61,584 nucleotides of DNA from Aureimonas altamirensis (lineage in GTDB: Bacteria; Pseudomonadota; Alphaproteobacteria; Rhizobiales; Rhizobiaceae), in NCBI RefSeq assembly GCF_023702225.1, contig NZ_JAMQCO010000015.1, forward strand, positions 1 to 61,584, given 5' to 3'. The notes beneath the pieces are model-generated. The model worked only from the letters and a program-made list of their open reading frames with translations, did no database searches and was not told the DNA's origin. A program made the position numbers and the translations under genes. Positions 36,772 to 46,777 of the stretch are shown here, one piece after another; position 1 is the stretch's first letter, and each line of letters opens with the position of its first letter.

Positions 36772-36810
36772 AAAAAACCCGGCGTCGCCTTTTGGCGCAG
36801 CCGGGTTTTT
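36772..36810. terminator. Bidirectional intrinsic terminator
   Basis: AAAAACCCGGC pairs with GCCGGGTTTTT over 11 bases, and the interior CGCC-TTTT-GGCG extends the stem. A-runs and T-runs flank both sides, so it should stop transcription from the secreted hypothetical gene and from aspS. Confidence 0.88.
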
Positions 36811-36833
36811 CATGTCTGGCGTTTTGGGCCCGG

Positions 36834-38621
<1,788 letters not shown>

Positions 38622-38789
38622 AATCTTTTTCTTCCCGGCGCCGACCAAAGGCGCGCCAAATCATGTCCCGGATGTCGGGCGTTCAATTCGCGCGGAAAAG
38701 CGCATGGCGCGCCTGTCCTGTCAAGATTTTCGCGGTCCCTGCCGCAGAACGCGGTTCAAAGCCGCCGGCCGTTGATCTATGAAGACCTC

Positions 38790-39950
38790 ATGGAGCCCAT
38801 CACCACCACATCCGCCCTAGCCGAAGCCTGCGACGCTCTTGCCCGCGCGCAATTCGTGACGGTGGACACCGAGTTCATCCGCGAAACGACCTTCTGGCCC
38901 GAATTGTGCCTGATCCAGATGGCCAGCGACGAGCGCGCCGTCCTGGTGGACCCGCTGGCGGAGGGTATCGACCTCGCCCCCTTCTTCGCGCTGATGGCCG
39001 ATACCTCCGTCGTCAAGGTGTTCCATGCCGCGCGCCAGGACGTGGAAATCGTCTACAAGCTGGGAAACATCATACCCGCGCCGCTGTTCGATACGCAGGT
39101 CGCCGCCATGGTGTGCGGCTTCGGCGAGGCCATCGCCTACGACCAGCTCGTCGCGCGCACAACGGAAGGTCGAATCGACAAGACCTCGCGCTTCACCGAT
39201 TGGCGGGCCCGCCCGCTGTCGCCGAGCCAGCTTCAATACGCCCTCGCCGACGTTACCTATCTCCGCGATGCCTATCGCTACCTGACGGCGATGATCGACA
39301 GGCAGGGCCGCCGCGAGTGGCTGGAGGGCGAGCTCGCCATATTGACCACGCCGGAGACCTACGACCTGCATCCCGACCTTGCCTACACGCGGGTGAAGAT
39401 GCGGGTGAAAAAACCGATCGAGCTGGCCGTCCTCAAAGAGGTGGCGGCATGGCGCGAGCGTGAGGCGCGACAGAAGAACCTGCCGCGCGGCCGCGTGCTG
39501 AAGGACGACGCCCTTCAGGAGATCGCCCAGCAGCAGCCGCGCACCGAAGAGGCGCTCGGTCGCCTGCGTACGATCCCGCGCGGCTACGAACGCTCGTCCG
39601 CCGCACGGGAGATCCTGGCCGGCGTTCAGCGCGCGCTCGCAATTCCCAAGACGGAGCTGCCGGCCCTGCCCCGTCCGCCGGCCCTGCCCGAGGGTACGGC
39701 TGCAGCGGTCGAGTTCCTGAAGGTCCTGTTGAAGATCGTGACGGAAGAGGAAGGCGTCGCCGCCAAGATCCTCGTCAGCGGCGACGACCTCGAAAAGCTG
39801 GCCGTCCACGGCGAGGCAGCGCAGATCCCCGCACTGTCTGGCTGGCGCCGGACCATCTTCGGCGCGCGGGCGCTGGACCTTCTTTCCGGCCAGTCCGCAC
39901 TCGTCTACCGCAATCGCAAGGTCGAGATCGTAGACATGCCGGACGCCTGA
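38790..39950 (+). CDS. rnd: Ribonuclease D
   Basis: This 386-residue 3'-5' exoribonuclease acts in tRNA maturation. The DEDD residues are visible: D and E in TVDTEFIRE at about residues 24-32, D in ARQDVEIVY, and Y/D in YALADVTYL. Two HRDC-like helical regions follow from about residue 205. The ATG at 38790-38792 is the first family-like start. It is divergent from aspS. In related genomes the next gene is usually ppx, whereas here a sugar-uptake operon intervenes. Confidence 0.93.
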   Translation: MEPITTTSALAEACDALARAQFVTVDTEFIRETTFWPELCLIQMASDERAVLVDPLAEGIDLAPFFALMADTSVVKVFHAARQDVEIVYKLGNIIPAPLFDTQVAAMVCGFGEAIAYDQLVARTTEGRIDKTSRFTDWRARPLSPSQLQYALADVTYLRDAYRYLTAMIDRQGRREWLEGELAILTTPETYDLHPDLAYTRVKMRVKKPIELAVLKEVAAWREREARQKNLPRGRVLKDDALQEIAQQQPRTEEALGRLRTIPRGYERSSAAREILAGVQRALAIPKTELPALPRPPALPEGTAAAVEFLKVLLKIVTEEEGVAAKILVSGDDLEKLAVHGEAAQIPALSGWRRTIFGARALDLLSGQSALVYRNRKVEIVDMPDA

Positions 39951-39982
39951 CCGGCACACGGCGCTACCGCTTTCGCAGCATC

Positions 39983-40011
39983 TTGACAGGTGCGGCGTTT
40001 CGTCATTCTCT
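39983..40011 (+). promoter_or_regulatory. Putative promoter of the FadR-type regulator gene
   Basis: TTGACA at 39983-39988 is a perfect -35 hexamer. At 17 bases spacing lies TTCTCT, a poor -10. The assignment rests mainly on the -35 and on the operator found just downstream. Confidence 0.4.
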
Positions 40012-40021
40012 GAAGTGGTCT

Positions 40022-40036
40022 ACTGGTCCAACCAGT
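40022..40036. promoter_or_regulatory. FadR/GntR-type operator
   Basis: ACTGGT-CCA-ACCAGT is a perfect inverted repeat containing TGGT-N3-ACCA, the usual recognition pattern of FCD-type GntR regulators. It lies between a TTGACA promoter element and the regulator's start codon, so it probably mediates autorepression and control of the operon. Confidence 0.65.
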
Positions 40037-40051
40037 TCATCAGAGGGCGTC

Positions 40052-40849
40052 ATGGGTGCTGCCGGGCATACGCTGCAGCTTTCCGAGCTACCGGTCTTCC
40101 GCGAGGGGATCGTGCGCAAACCCATTCGCGAAGTCATCGCCGACAAACTGTCCACGCTTGTCGCCAGCGGCATATTGCAGGTCGGCGACACGCTGCCCGG
40201 AGAGCGCGACCTGGCGTTGGCGCTTAACGTCAGTCGCGAGGCGGTACGCGGCGCCATACAAACCCTTGCCGCACGCGGAATCCTCGAAGTCTGCCACGGC
40301 GCGCGCACCCGCATCCTCAGCGCCGATGTCGGGCCCGTCACCGTGGGCCTTGCGCTGGCCCGCGCCATCGACGCCTACGACATCGACAGCGTCCATTCGG
40401 CACGCATCCTCATAGAGCAGAAGCTCGTCGCGGACGTTGCCCGCAAGGCCGACCGCCGGCTTTGCCGCATCCTTCGCGAGTTGTTGCAGGCGCAGGCCGG
40501 GATGCTGGACGATCCGGTCCGCTTCCTGATCTGCGACCGGGAATTCCACGTTGCGATCTACCGGGCGCCGGGAAACCGGCTTCTGGCCGACTTCGCGACC
40601 GACCTCTACACCTACATGATGGAATACAGGCGGCGGGCGATCGGCCAGCCAGACGCCATCGGGCGCAGCCACGCCGAACACGAAGCCATCGTCTCCGCCA
40701 TCGAAGCTGGAGACGCGAATGCGGCCGTGTCGGCCTTTGCCGTCCACACCGGCCGCATCTATGCCACGACGCGCTCCGTCATGGAGGGGCAGGCGCCCCC
40801 GGATGCAAACCGCGCAAAGGCCGGCAAAGACCGGCGGCGCGACCCCTGA
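40052..40849 (+). CDS. GntR-family regulator, FadR (FCD) subgroup
   Basis: This 265-residue regulator has an N-terminal winged helix at about residues 22-90 (LPGERDLALALNVSREAVRG is the recognition part). A helical FCD effector domain follows at about 105-235 with DREFHVAIYRAPGN and a late SHAEHEAIVSAIEAGD, which carry the metal- or ligand-binding histidines. The ATG at 40052 follows AGGG. It is the first gene of the sugar-uptake operon, and a FadR-type operator precedes it. The effector is probably the sugar acid or lactone handled by the operon, by inference. Confidence 0.88.
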   Translation: MGAAGHTLQLSELPVFREGIVRKPIREVIADKLSTLVASGILQVGDTLPGERDLALALNVSREAVRGAIQTLAARGILEVCHGARTRILSADVGPVTVGLALARAIDAYDIDSVHSARILIEQKLVADVARKADRRLCRILRELLQAQAGMLDDPVRFLICDREFHVAIYRAPGNRLLADFATDLYTYMMEYRRRAIGQPDAIGRSHAEHEAIVSAIEAGDANAAVSAFAVHTGRIYATTRSVMEGQAPPDANRAKAGKDRRRDP

Positions 40850-40892
40850 CCCATCAGAGAATTCAACATTTCGTTCGGGAGGAGAACACGAA

Positions 40893-41876
40893 ATGGAACG
40901 CAGAACAGTCTTGAAGCTCGCCATCGGCGGCGCCGTGCTGGCAAGCACCGGTTTCTCGGCCTTCACCTCGGCCATCGCCCAGGGCAAGGACATCGTCTAC
41001 CTGACGCCCGGGCTCGACCTGCCCTTCTGGCGCTACCTGTCCAAAGGCATCGAAAGCGCGGTGACAGCCAAGGGCTATGGTTTCCAGGCTCTGGATTCGC
41101 ACAACAGCGCACAGACACAGTTGCAGAATGCGCAGGATTCCGTCACGCGCGGCGTGGGCGGCATCATCATTTCCCCCACAGATTCCTCGACCGCACCCAG
41201 TGTGCTGCAGCTTGCGCAGCGCGCCGGCATACCGGTCGTCATCGCCGATATCGGCACCAATAGCGGCGACTATGCCTCCTTCATCATTTCCGACAACTAT
41301 CGCGGCGCGCACGATGTCGGCACCGCGCTGGCCGCCGCCCTGAAGGAAAAAGGCTGGGAGGGCGGCGACGTCGCCATCGTCGCCATTTCGCAGGCCCGCA
41401 AGAACGGCCAGGCGCGCACGCAAGGCTTCCTCGACGGGCTGAAGGAAGGCGGCTTCACCGGCCGCGAGGCGGGCATGCAGCAGATGCGGAGCTACACAAC
41501 GGACGAGACCTTCAAGTTCACGCAGGATATCCTGACCGCCAATCCCGGATTGCGCGGACTTTTCATCCAGACCGACCAGCCGGCCATGGGCGCCCTGCGG
41601 GCCATCAAGGCGGCGCGCAAGGACGGCGAGGTTCTGGTGGCGGCCTTTGACGGCATCCCGGATTTCGTGCCGCTTCTGGAGTCGGGCGACCTCGTCGTGT
41701 CCGGCATGCAGCAGCCCTATCTCATGGGCGTGCGCTCCGGCGAGGCGATGATCGACGTTCTGGACGGCAAGACGCCCGAAAAGGAGATCACCGTTCCCAT
41801 CCTCGCGATCACCAGCAAGAACATCGCCGAAGAATTGCCGACGGTGAAGGAAACCGTCTTCGCAAACGAAGTCTGA
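40893..41876 (+). CDS. Sugar ABC transporter periplasmic binding protein (RbsB-like)
   Basis: This 327-residue precursor has a signal peptide (MERRTVLKLAIGGAVLAS, cleaved near AIAQ) and a ribose-binding-type fold. GIIISPTDSSTAPSVLQLA is the conserved first-lobe segment. The start has a very strong GGGAGGAG. Family members bind monosaccharides. Given the ApnL-like gene in the operon, D-apiose, apionolactone or a related branched sugar is the leading guess. A strong hairpin follows the stop codon, typical after highly expressed binding-protein genes. Confidence 0.88.
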   Translation: MERRTVLKLAIGGAVLASTGFSAFTSAIAQGKDIVYLTPGLDLPFWRYLSKGIESAVTAKGYGFQALDSHNSAQTQLQNAQDSVTRGVGGIIISPTDSSTAPSVLQLAQRAGIPVVIADIGTNSGDYASFIISDNYRGAHDVGTALAAALKEKGWEGGDVAIVAISQARKNGQARTQGFLDGLKEGGFTGREAGMQQMRSYTTDETFKFTQDILTANPGLRGLFIQTDQPAMGALRAIKAARKDGEVLVAAFDGIPDFVPLLESGDLVVSGMQQPYLMGVRSGEAMIDVLDGKTPEKEITVPILAITSKNIAEELPTVKETVFANEV

Positions 41877-41887
41877 CACTGCCCTTA

Positions 41888-41915
41888 GGCAGGCCGAGTC
41901 GATGCGTGGCCTGCC
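41888..41915 (+). other. Intercistronic hairpin after the binding-protein gene
   Basis: GGCAGGCC and GGCCTGCC form a perfect 8-base stem with a 12-base loop. It could protect the binding-protein message from 3' decay and lower downstream expression. It covers an alternative ATG for the ATPase at 41902, so the later GTG is the likelier start. Confidence 0.55.
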
Positions 41916-41946
41916 AATAGTCTGGCGTGACGTGCGGAGATGCAAG

Positions 41947-43842
41947 GTGGTGGATGAGGATCAGGCGCGCAGCGGCATACTTCTCAGCGCGCGCGGACTA
42001 ACCAAGACATTCGAGCGCACCCGCGCCCTCGCCGGAGCCGATTTCGAACTCCGGGAGGGCGAGGTGCACGGGCTGCTCGGGGCGAATGGCGCGGGCAAGT
42101 CCACGCTGTCGAAGGTGATCTCCGGGCATGTCATGGCCGATACGGGCGACATCACATATCGCGGCCACGACATCCACATGCGCAGCACCCGCGACGCCTT
42201 GCAGGCGGGAATTGCCATCGTCATGCAGGAAACGAGCCTCGTGCCGGACCTGACGGTGCTGGAGAACATGTTCCTGCCGGAGCTCGGACGCCCCGGCCGC
42301 CTCGACTATCGCACTCTGCGCATCCAGGGAGAAGAGATCCTCGAGGCTCTCGGCCAGCGCGAGGGGCTGGCATTCGACAGGGAGGTGCGAACCCTGTCCT
42401 CGGCGCAGAAACAGCTTGTCGAGATTGCCAAGGCGCTGGGCGTCCGCGCCAAGCTCATCATCTTCGACGAGCCGACCGCGGCGCTCAGCCCCGGCGAGGT
42501 CGAGCGCCTGTTCGAGGTCATGGAGCGCCTTCGCGCATCGGGCCGGGGCCTCGTCTTCGTATCGCACCGGCTGGAGGAGGTGTTCTCCATTACCGACCGC
42601 GTCACGGTGATGCGCGAGGGACGCACCGTGATGGATGCGCGCCCCACCGCCAGCCTGAGCCAGGGCGAGCTGATCCGGGCGATGGTGGGAAGCGAGTTGC
42701 ATTCGATCTACCACCGCGAGGGCGCCGCGCAACCGCAGGCCGGCGGTGAACCCGCCCTCGAAGTGCGCGGCCTTTCATCCGCGCCGCTTGTGCGCGACGT
42801 CTCCTTTACCGTTCGCAAGGGTGAGATCCTCGGCCTCGGCGGGCTCGTCGGGGCGGGCCGCTCCGAAACGATCGAGGCCATCTTCGGCCTGCGCAGGCGC
42901 GATGGCGGCACCGTCATGCTGGAGGGCAAGCCCCTGCCCGCCGACCGGCCCGACAAGGCCATGCGCGCCGGGCTGGGCTTCGTGGCCGAGGACAGGCGCT
43001 CCCAGAACATCGTTCCGGACTTCTCTGTCCGCGAGAACCTTCTTCTCGCGCACCTTGGCGCCCATCGCGGGTTCTTCTGCAATTACCGCGCCCGCGACAA
43101 ACAGGTATCGCGCCTCCTCGCCGGCCTCGGCCTGCCCGAAGAGCGGCTCATGGACGCGTCCATGCTGAACTTCTCGGGTGGCATGCAGCAGAAGGTGATC
43201 ATCGCCCGGTGGTTGCTTCTGGAGCCGCGCGTGCTGATCCTCGACGAACCGACCAAGGGCGTCGATATCGGCACCCGGGCAGGTATCTACGCCATGCTGC
43301 GCGAGGTTGCGGCGCAAGGCGTGGCGCTGGTGATCGTATCGTCGGATTTTGAGGAACTGCTGGGCCTTGCCGACCGGGTCGTCGTCATCAGCGACGGACG
43401 CTCCATCGCAGACCTGCCGAGCGCCATGCTGGACGAGGAAAAGCTGACGCTTCTGGCCGCGCCGCGCACCTCCATGGCGCGCAACACCGATCTTCTGCAG
43501 CGTCTCGCCCGGCAGCATGGCGGCGCGGGATTCTGGGCCCTGATGGAAGACGACAGCCTGATCTGCCTGAACGCGGTGGTGGAGAACGCGGCAGCCGACC
43601 CGGGCTTTCGCAGCGGCGAGGCGTGCCGCTTCGCGCAAACGCGGATTCCGGCGGCCCTTGCCCGCCGCGACGCAGGCTTCGTGATCGATGCAGCCGGTGG
43701 CCGCGCCACCCTGATGACGCAGATGCGCAGTGCGCGCGGGCATGATTTCGGCTGGGTCGGCATCAGCCTGCCGGACAATGCGCCGCTTCCCCCGCCTGAA
43801 ACCATCCGCAGCCATATCGACGCGATGGCGCAAACGCTTTGA
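41947..43842 (+). CDS. Sugar ABC transporter ATPase with an added C-terminal domain
   Basis: This 631-residue tandem ATPase is of the RbsA type. Domain 1 has Walker A GANGAGKST (45-53) and Walker B IIFDEP (171-176). Domain 2 has the degenerate GLVGAGRSE usual for the family (299-307), signature FSGGMQQ (409-415) and LILDEP (430-435). Related proteins end near residue 500. Here about 125 more residues follow (505-631), with WALMEDDSLICLNAVVENA and a later FVIDAAGGRATL, loosely GAF-like. I chose GTG at 41947, with GGAG 7 bases upstream; an ATG at 41902 is possible. Confidence 0.87.
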   Translation: MVDEDQARSGILLSARGLTKTFERTRALAGADFELREGEVHGLLGANGAGKSTLSKVISGHVMADTGDITYRGHDIHMRSTRDALQAGIAIVMQETSLVPDLTVLENMFLPELGRPGRLDYRTLRIQGEEILEALGQREGLAFDREVRTLSSAQKQLVEIAKALGVRAKLIIFDEPTAALSPGEVERLFEVMERLRASGRGLVFVSHRLEEVFSITDRVTVMREGRTVMDARPTASLSQGELIRAMVGSELHSIYHREGAAQPQAGGEPALEVRGLSSAPLVRDVSFTVRKGEILGLGGLVGAGRSETIEAIFGLRRRDGGTVMLEGKPLPADRPDKAMRAGLGFVAEDRRSQNIVPDFSVRENLLLAHLGAHRGFFCNYRARDKQVSRLLAGLGLPEERLMDASMLNFSGGMQQKVIIARWLLLEPRVLILDEPTKGVDIGTRAGIYAMLREVAAQGVALVIVSSDFEELLGLADRVVVISDGRSIADLPSAMLDEEKLTLLAAPRTSMARNTDLLQRLARQHGGAGFWALMEDDSLICLNAVVENAAADPGFRSGEACRFAQTRIPAALARRDAGFVIDAAGGRATLMTQMRSARGHDFGWVGISLPDNAPLPPPETIRSHIDAMAQTL

Positions 43843-43853
43843 GGTTGATGGAC

Positions 43854-44837
43854 ATGACCGCAGATACCGTTTCCCCAAGATCGAGGTCCGGTCGCTCCAT
43901 CGGCCGCCGGCTGATCGGCCGGCTCGAGGTGCGCATGACGCTTCTGGCGCTGCTGATCGCCTTCTGCCTGTCCTTCATGTCTCCGTACTTCCTGACGCAA
44001 TCCAACATTTTCAACATGCTGGACCAGTCCGTCGTCATCGGCATCGTGGCGGTGGGCATGACCTTCGTGATCCTGACCGGCGGCATCGACCTTTCCGTCG
44101 GCTCCGTCGCCGGGCTGACGGGCATCATCCTGGGCCTCGCCCTGCGTGAGATGCCGATCGTGCCGGCGATAGCGCTGGCCGTCACCGCCGGCGGCTGCAT
44201 TGGCCTTCTGTCCGGCCTGCTCATCAACGTCTTCGGCCTCGCGGCCTTCGTGGTCACTCTGGGCGTCATGGCCATCGGACGCAGCCTGGCCTACATCCTG
44301 TCCGGGCAGACGGCCATCTCGACCATCCCGGATGCCATGCAGTCCATCGTCTATACGACCGTACTCGGCGTGCCGACCAACGTCGTCTTCCTGTTGGCGC
44401 TCTACCTCGCCGCCTTCCTGTATCTCGGCTACACCAAGGGCGGGCGCACCATCTACGCCGTCGGCTCCAACAAGGAAGCCGCGCGGGCGGCCGGCCTGAG
44501 CGTTCTTTTCTATGCCGTCCTGCCTTACGTGATTTCCGGGGCGCTCTCGGCCGTCGCGATCACCTTCTCCATTGCCCAGTTGCTGTCCGCCGACCCCCTG
44601 ATGGGCAATGCGATGGAACTCGACGCCATCGCGGCGGTCGTCATCGGGGGCGCCAGCCTCTATGGCGGACGCGGCTCCATCATCGGCACGCTGTTCGGCG
44701 TGTTCATCATGGTCATGATCCGCAATGGCCTGAACCTGATGGGCGTTTCACCCTTCTGGCAGGGAACCGCGATCGGCACGATCATCATCGTCGCCTTGCT
44801 GGCCGAACGCCTCGTAAGCTCGAAGGTCAATCCATGA
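43854..44837 (+). CDS. Sugar ABC transporter permease (RbsC-like)
   Basis: This 327-residue inner-membrane protein has eight to ten hydrophobic segments and the family signature GGIDLSVGSVAGLTG at about residues 75-90. The cytoplasmic loop GSNKEAARAAGL and the GGASLYGGRGSIIGT segment are also present. I chose the ATG at 43854 because GAGG lies 9 bases upstream. ATG 43848 or TTG 43839 are closer to it. It completes the importer and overlaps the next gene by ATGA. Confidence 0.92.
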   Translation: MTADTVSPRSRSGRSIGRRLIGRLEVRMTLLALLIAFCLSFMSPYFLTQSNIFNMLDQSVVIGIVAVGMTFVILTGGIDLSVGSVAGLTGIILGLALREMPIVPAIALAVTAGGCIGLLSGLLINVFGLAAFVVTLGVMAIGRSLAYILSGQTAISTIPDAMQSIVYTTVLGVPTNVVFLLALYLAAFLYLGYTKGGRTIYAVGSNKEAARAAGLSVLFYAVLPYVISGALSAVAITFSIAQLLSADPLMGNAMELDAIAAVVIGGASLYGGRGSIIGTLFGVFIMVMIRNGLNLMGVSPFWQGTAIGTIIIVALLAERLVSSKVNP

Positions 44838-46777
44838 CGCACGCACCCTCCACCGCCGTTCGCCTGTTCGGAACGGAAGAGCCCTCGCCGCAACCGCGCA
44901 TCCTTGCCGCGGGTCCGCTGACGGCCGAACTGGACGCGGGAAACCTGCGGCACATCCGCTTCGGCGGCGTGGAACTGATAAGGGCGATATCCTTCATCGT
45001 GCGGGACAGGAACTGGGGCACCTACAATCCCGTGATCGAGAACCTGTCTATCGACGAGAATGCCGACGGCTTCGGCATCACCTACGACGCCGTCGCGCGT
45101 GACGAGGCGCAGGCCTTCCGCTACAGCGCCCGGATCTCCGCCACCGTCGCCGGGCAACTCACCTTCAGCGCCGACGGATCGGCGGATACAGATTTTCTCA
45201 CCAATCGCACCGGCTTCGTGGTGCTGCACCCCATCGTCGGCGTCGCCGGCCGCGCGGTGCGCATCGAGCATGCCGACGGGACGATCGAAGACGGAACCTT
45301 TCCGCAATTGATCGACCCCGTGCAGCCGATGATGAACCTGCGCGCCCTGACGCATGAAGCCGCACCGGGGCTGTCCGTCACATGCCGGATGGAAGGCGAC
45401 GTCTATGAGATGGAAGACCAGCGCAACTGGACGGACGCATCATACAAGACCTATGTCCGCCCTCTTTCCCTACCATGGCCCTATACCCTGCAGAAGGGCG
45501 AGAAGATCGCGCAGGTCGTGACACTGACGGTTGACGGCGCCTTGCCGGCGAGGGCGGCGGAAGCCGTCGGCGAGCGCGTGTCCATCCGCGAGGAAGCCGG
45601 CGCGATACCTGCCATCGGCTACGGCCTCGACCCATCCGAGATCGAGGCGGCGCTGGCGCAGGCCGACGTGCTGTCGACGATCCGGCCAGGGCAGATCGTC
45701 TGTCATTTCAACCCGGCGCTCGGCCATTACGAGGCCACCTTGCGCGTCCTCGTGGAAACCGCGCGAAAGCTGGGGGACGATATCTGGCTCGAAGCCGTTA
45801 TCCAGTCCATCGACGGGTTCGAAGCCGAATTGTCGACGCTCGGTCGCTGGGTCGACGCATTGGAACGGCCGTTCACCACCGTCCTTGTTTCCCCCGCACC
45901 CGATCTCAAATGCACGCTGCCGGGCAGCGCGTGGCCCGATGCCCCGCCTCCACGCCGGTTTTTCGAGGCGGCGCGACTGGCCTTTCCCGGTGCGCGCATC
46001 GGTGGCGGCATGTTCAGCTACTTCACCGAGATGAATCGCAAGCGTCCACCCGCCGACCTCCTCGATATCGTCAGCTTCACCACCACGGCGACCCTGCATG
46101 CGGGCGACGATCATTCGATCATGGAAGGTCTGGAATCGCTTCCGGCGATCTCTGACAGTGCGGGGGCGATCGCCGCCGGCAAACCCATCGCCATCGGTCC
46201 CAGCGCCATCGGCATGCGCATGAACCCTTATGGCGACGCCCCGATGGCCAATCCGGGCAATATCCGCCAGGCGATGAACTTCAACGATCCGCGCCAGCGC
46301 GGCCTGCTCGGGGCCGCGTGGATGCTGGGTTATATCGCGCGTCTGGCGGCAGGCGGCGCAAGCGCCATTACCTTGGGAGGCGCGACCGGTCCGTTCGGGC
46401 TTGTGCACACGCCCCGAGACTGGCCCCAGCCGTGGTATGACGCGGCCAGAGGCTTGTTCCCCGTCTTCCACGTCTTGCGTGGCCTTGCCGCACTGCAAGG
46501 GCTTGCGCGCCTTTCGGTCTCGCATGGGGACAGCGTCGAGGCGCTGGCCGTTCGGGACGAGCGTGGAACGGCCTTGTGGATCGCCAATCGTACCGGCAGG
46601 GAAAACCGCGTGCAGCTTCCGGCAAACGCAACCGCTGTTTTCATGTTGGACGAAGACAGTTTCGAGGCGGCCAGCCGAATGCCGGACGCCGCGGAAACCC
46701 TGGCAAAGCCCTTTTCCGGCTCCACCTTGACCTTGAAACCCTACGCGGTCGCTCGCATCGACTGGGACGCCCTCTAA
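44834..46777 (+). CDS. apnL: D-apionate lactonase (ApnL) family protein
   Basis: This 647-residue soluble protein is recognised from its N-terminal segments FIVRDRNWGTYNP, DFLTNRTGFVVLHP and EMEDQRNWTDASYKTYVRPL (about residues 53-225). A probable TIM-barrel part spans about 250-560 and a beta-sandwich-like tail about 565-647. These match the three-part ApnL architecture described for D-apiose catabolism, in which ApnL hydrolyses D-apionolactone to D-apionate. It is translationally coupled to the sugar permease gene. The later enzymes of the known apionate pathway are not in this window. The family is likely and the exact substrate less so. Confidence 0.68.
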   Translation: MTHAPSTAVRLFGTEEPSPQPRILAAGPLTAELDAGNLRHIRFGGVELIRAISFIVRDRNWGTYNPVIENLSIDENADGFGITYDAVARDEAQAFRYSARISATVAGQLTFSADGSADTDFLTNRTGFVVLHPIVGVAGRAVRIEHADGTIEDGTFPQLIDPVQPMMNLRALTHEAAPGLSVTCRMEGDVYEMEDQRNWTDASYKTYVRPLSLPWPYTLQKGEKIAQVVTLTVDGALPARAAEAVGERVSIREEAGAIPAIGYGLDPSEIEAALAQADVLSTIRPGQIVCHFNPALGHYEATLRVLVETARKLGDDIWLEAVIQSIDGFEAELSTLGRWVDALERPFTTVLVSPAPDLKCTLPGSAWPDAPPPRRFFEAARLAFPGARIGGGMFSYFTEMNRKRPPADLLDIVSFTTTATLHAGDDHSIMEGLESLPAISDSAGAIAAGKPIAIGPSAIGMRMNPYGDAPMANPGNIRQAMNFNDPRQRGLLGAAWMLGYIARLAAGGASAITLGGATGPFGLVHTPRDWPQPWYDAARGLFPVFHVLRGLAALQGLARLSVSHGDSVEALAVRDERGTALWIANRTGRENRVQLPANATAVFMLDEDSFEAASRMPDAAETLAKPFSGSTLTLKPYAVARIDWDAL

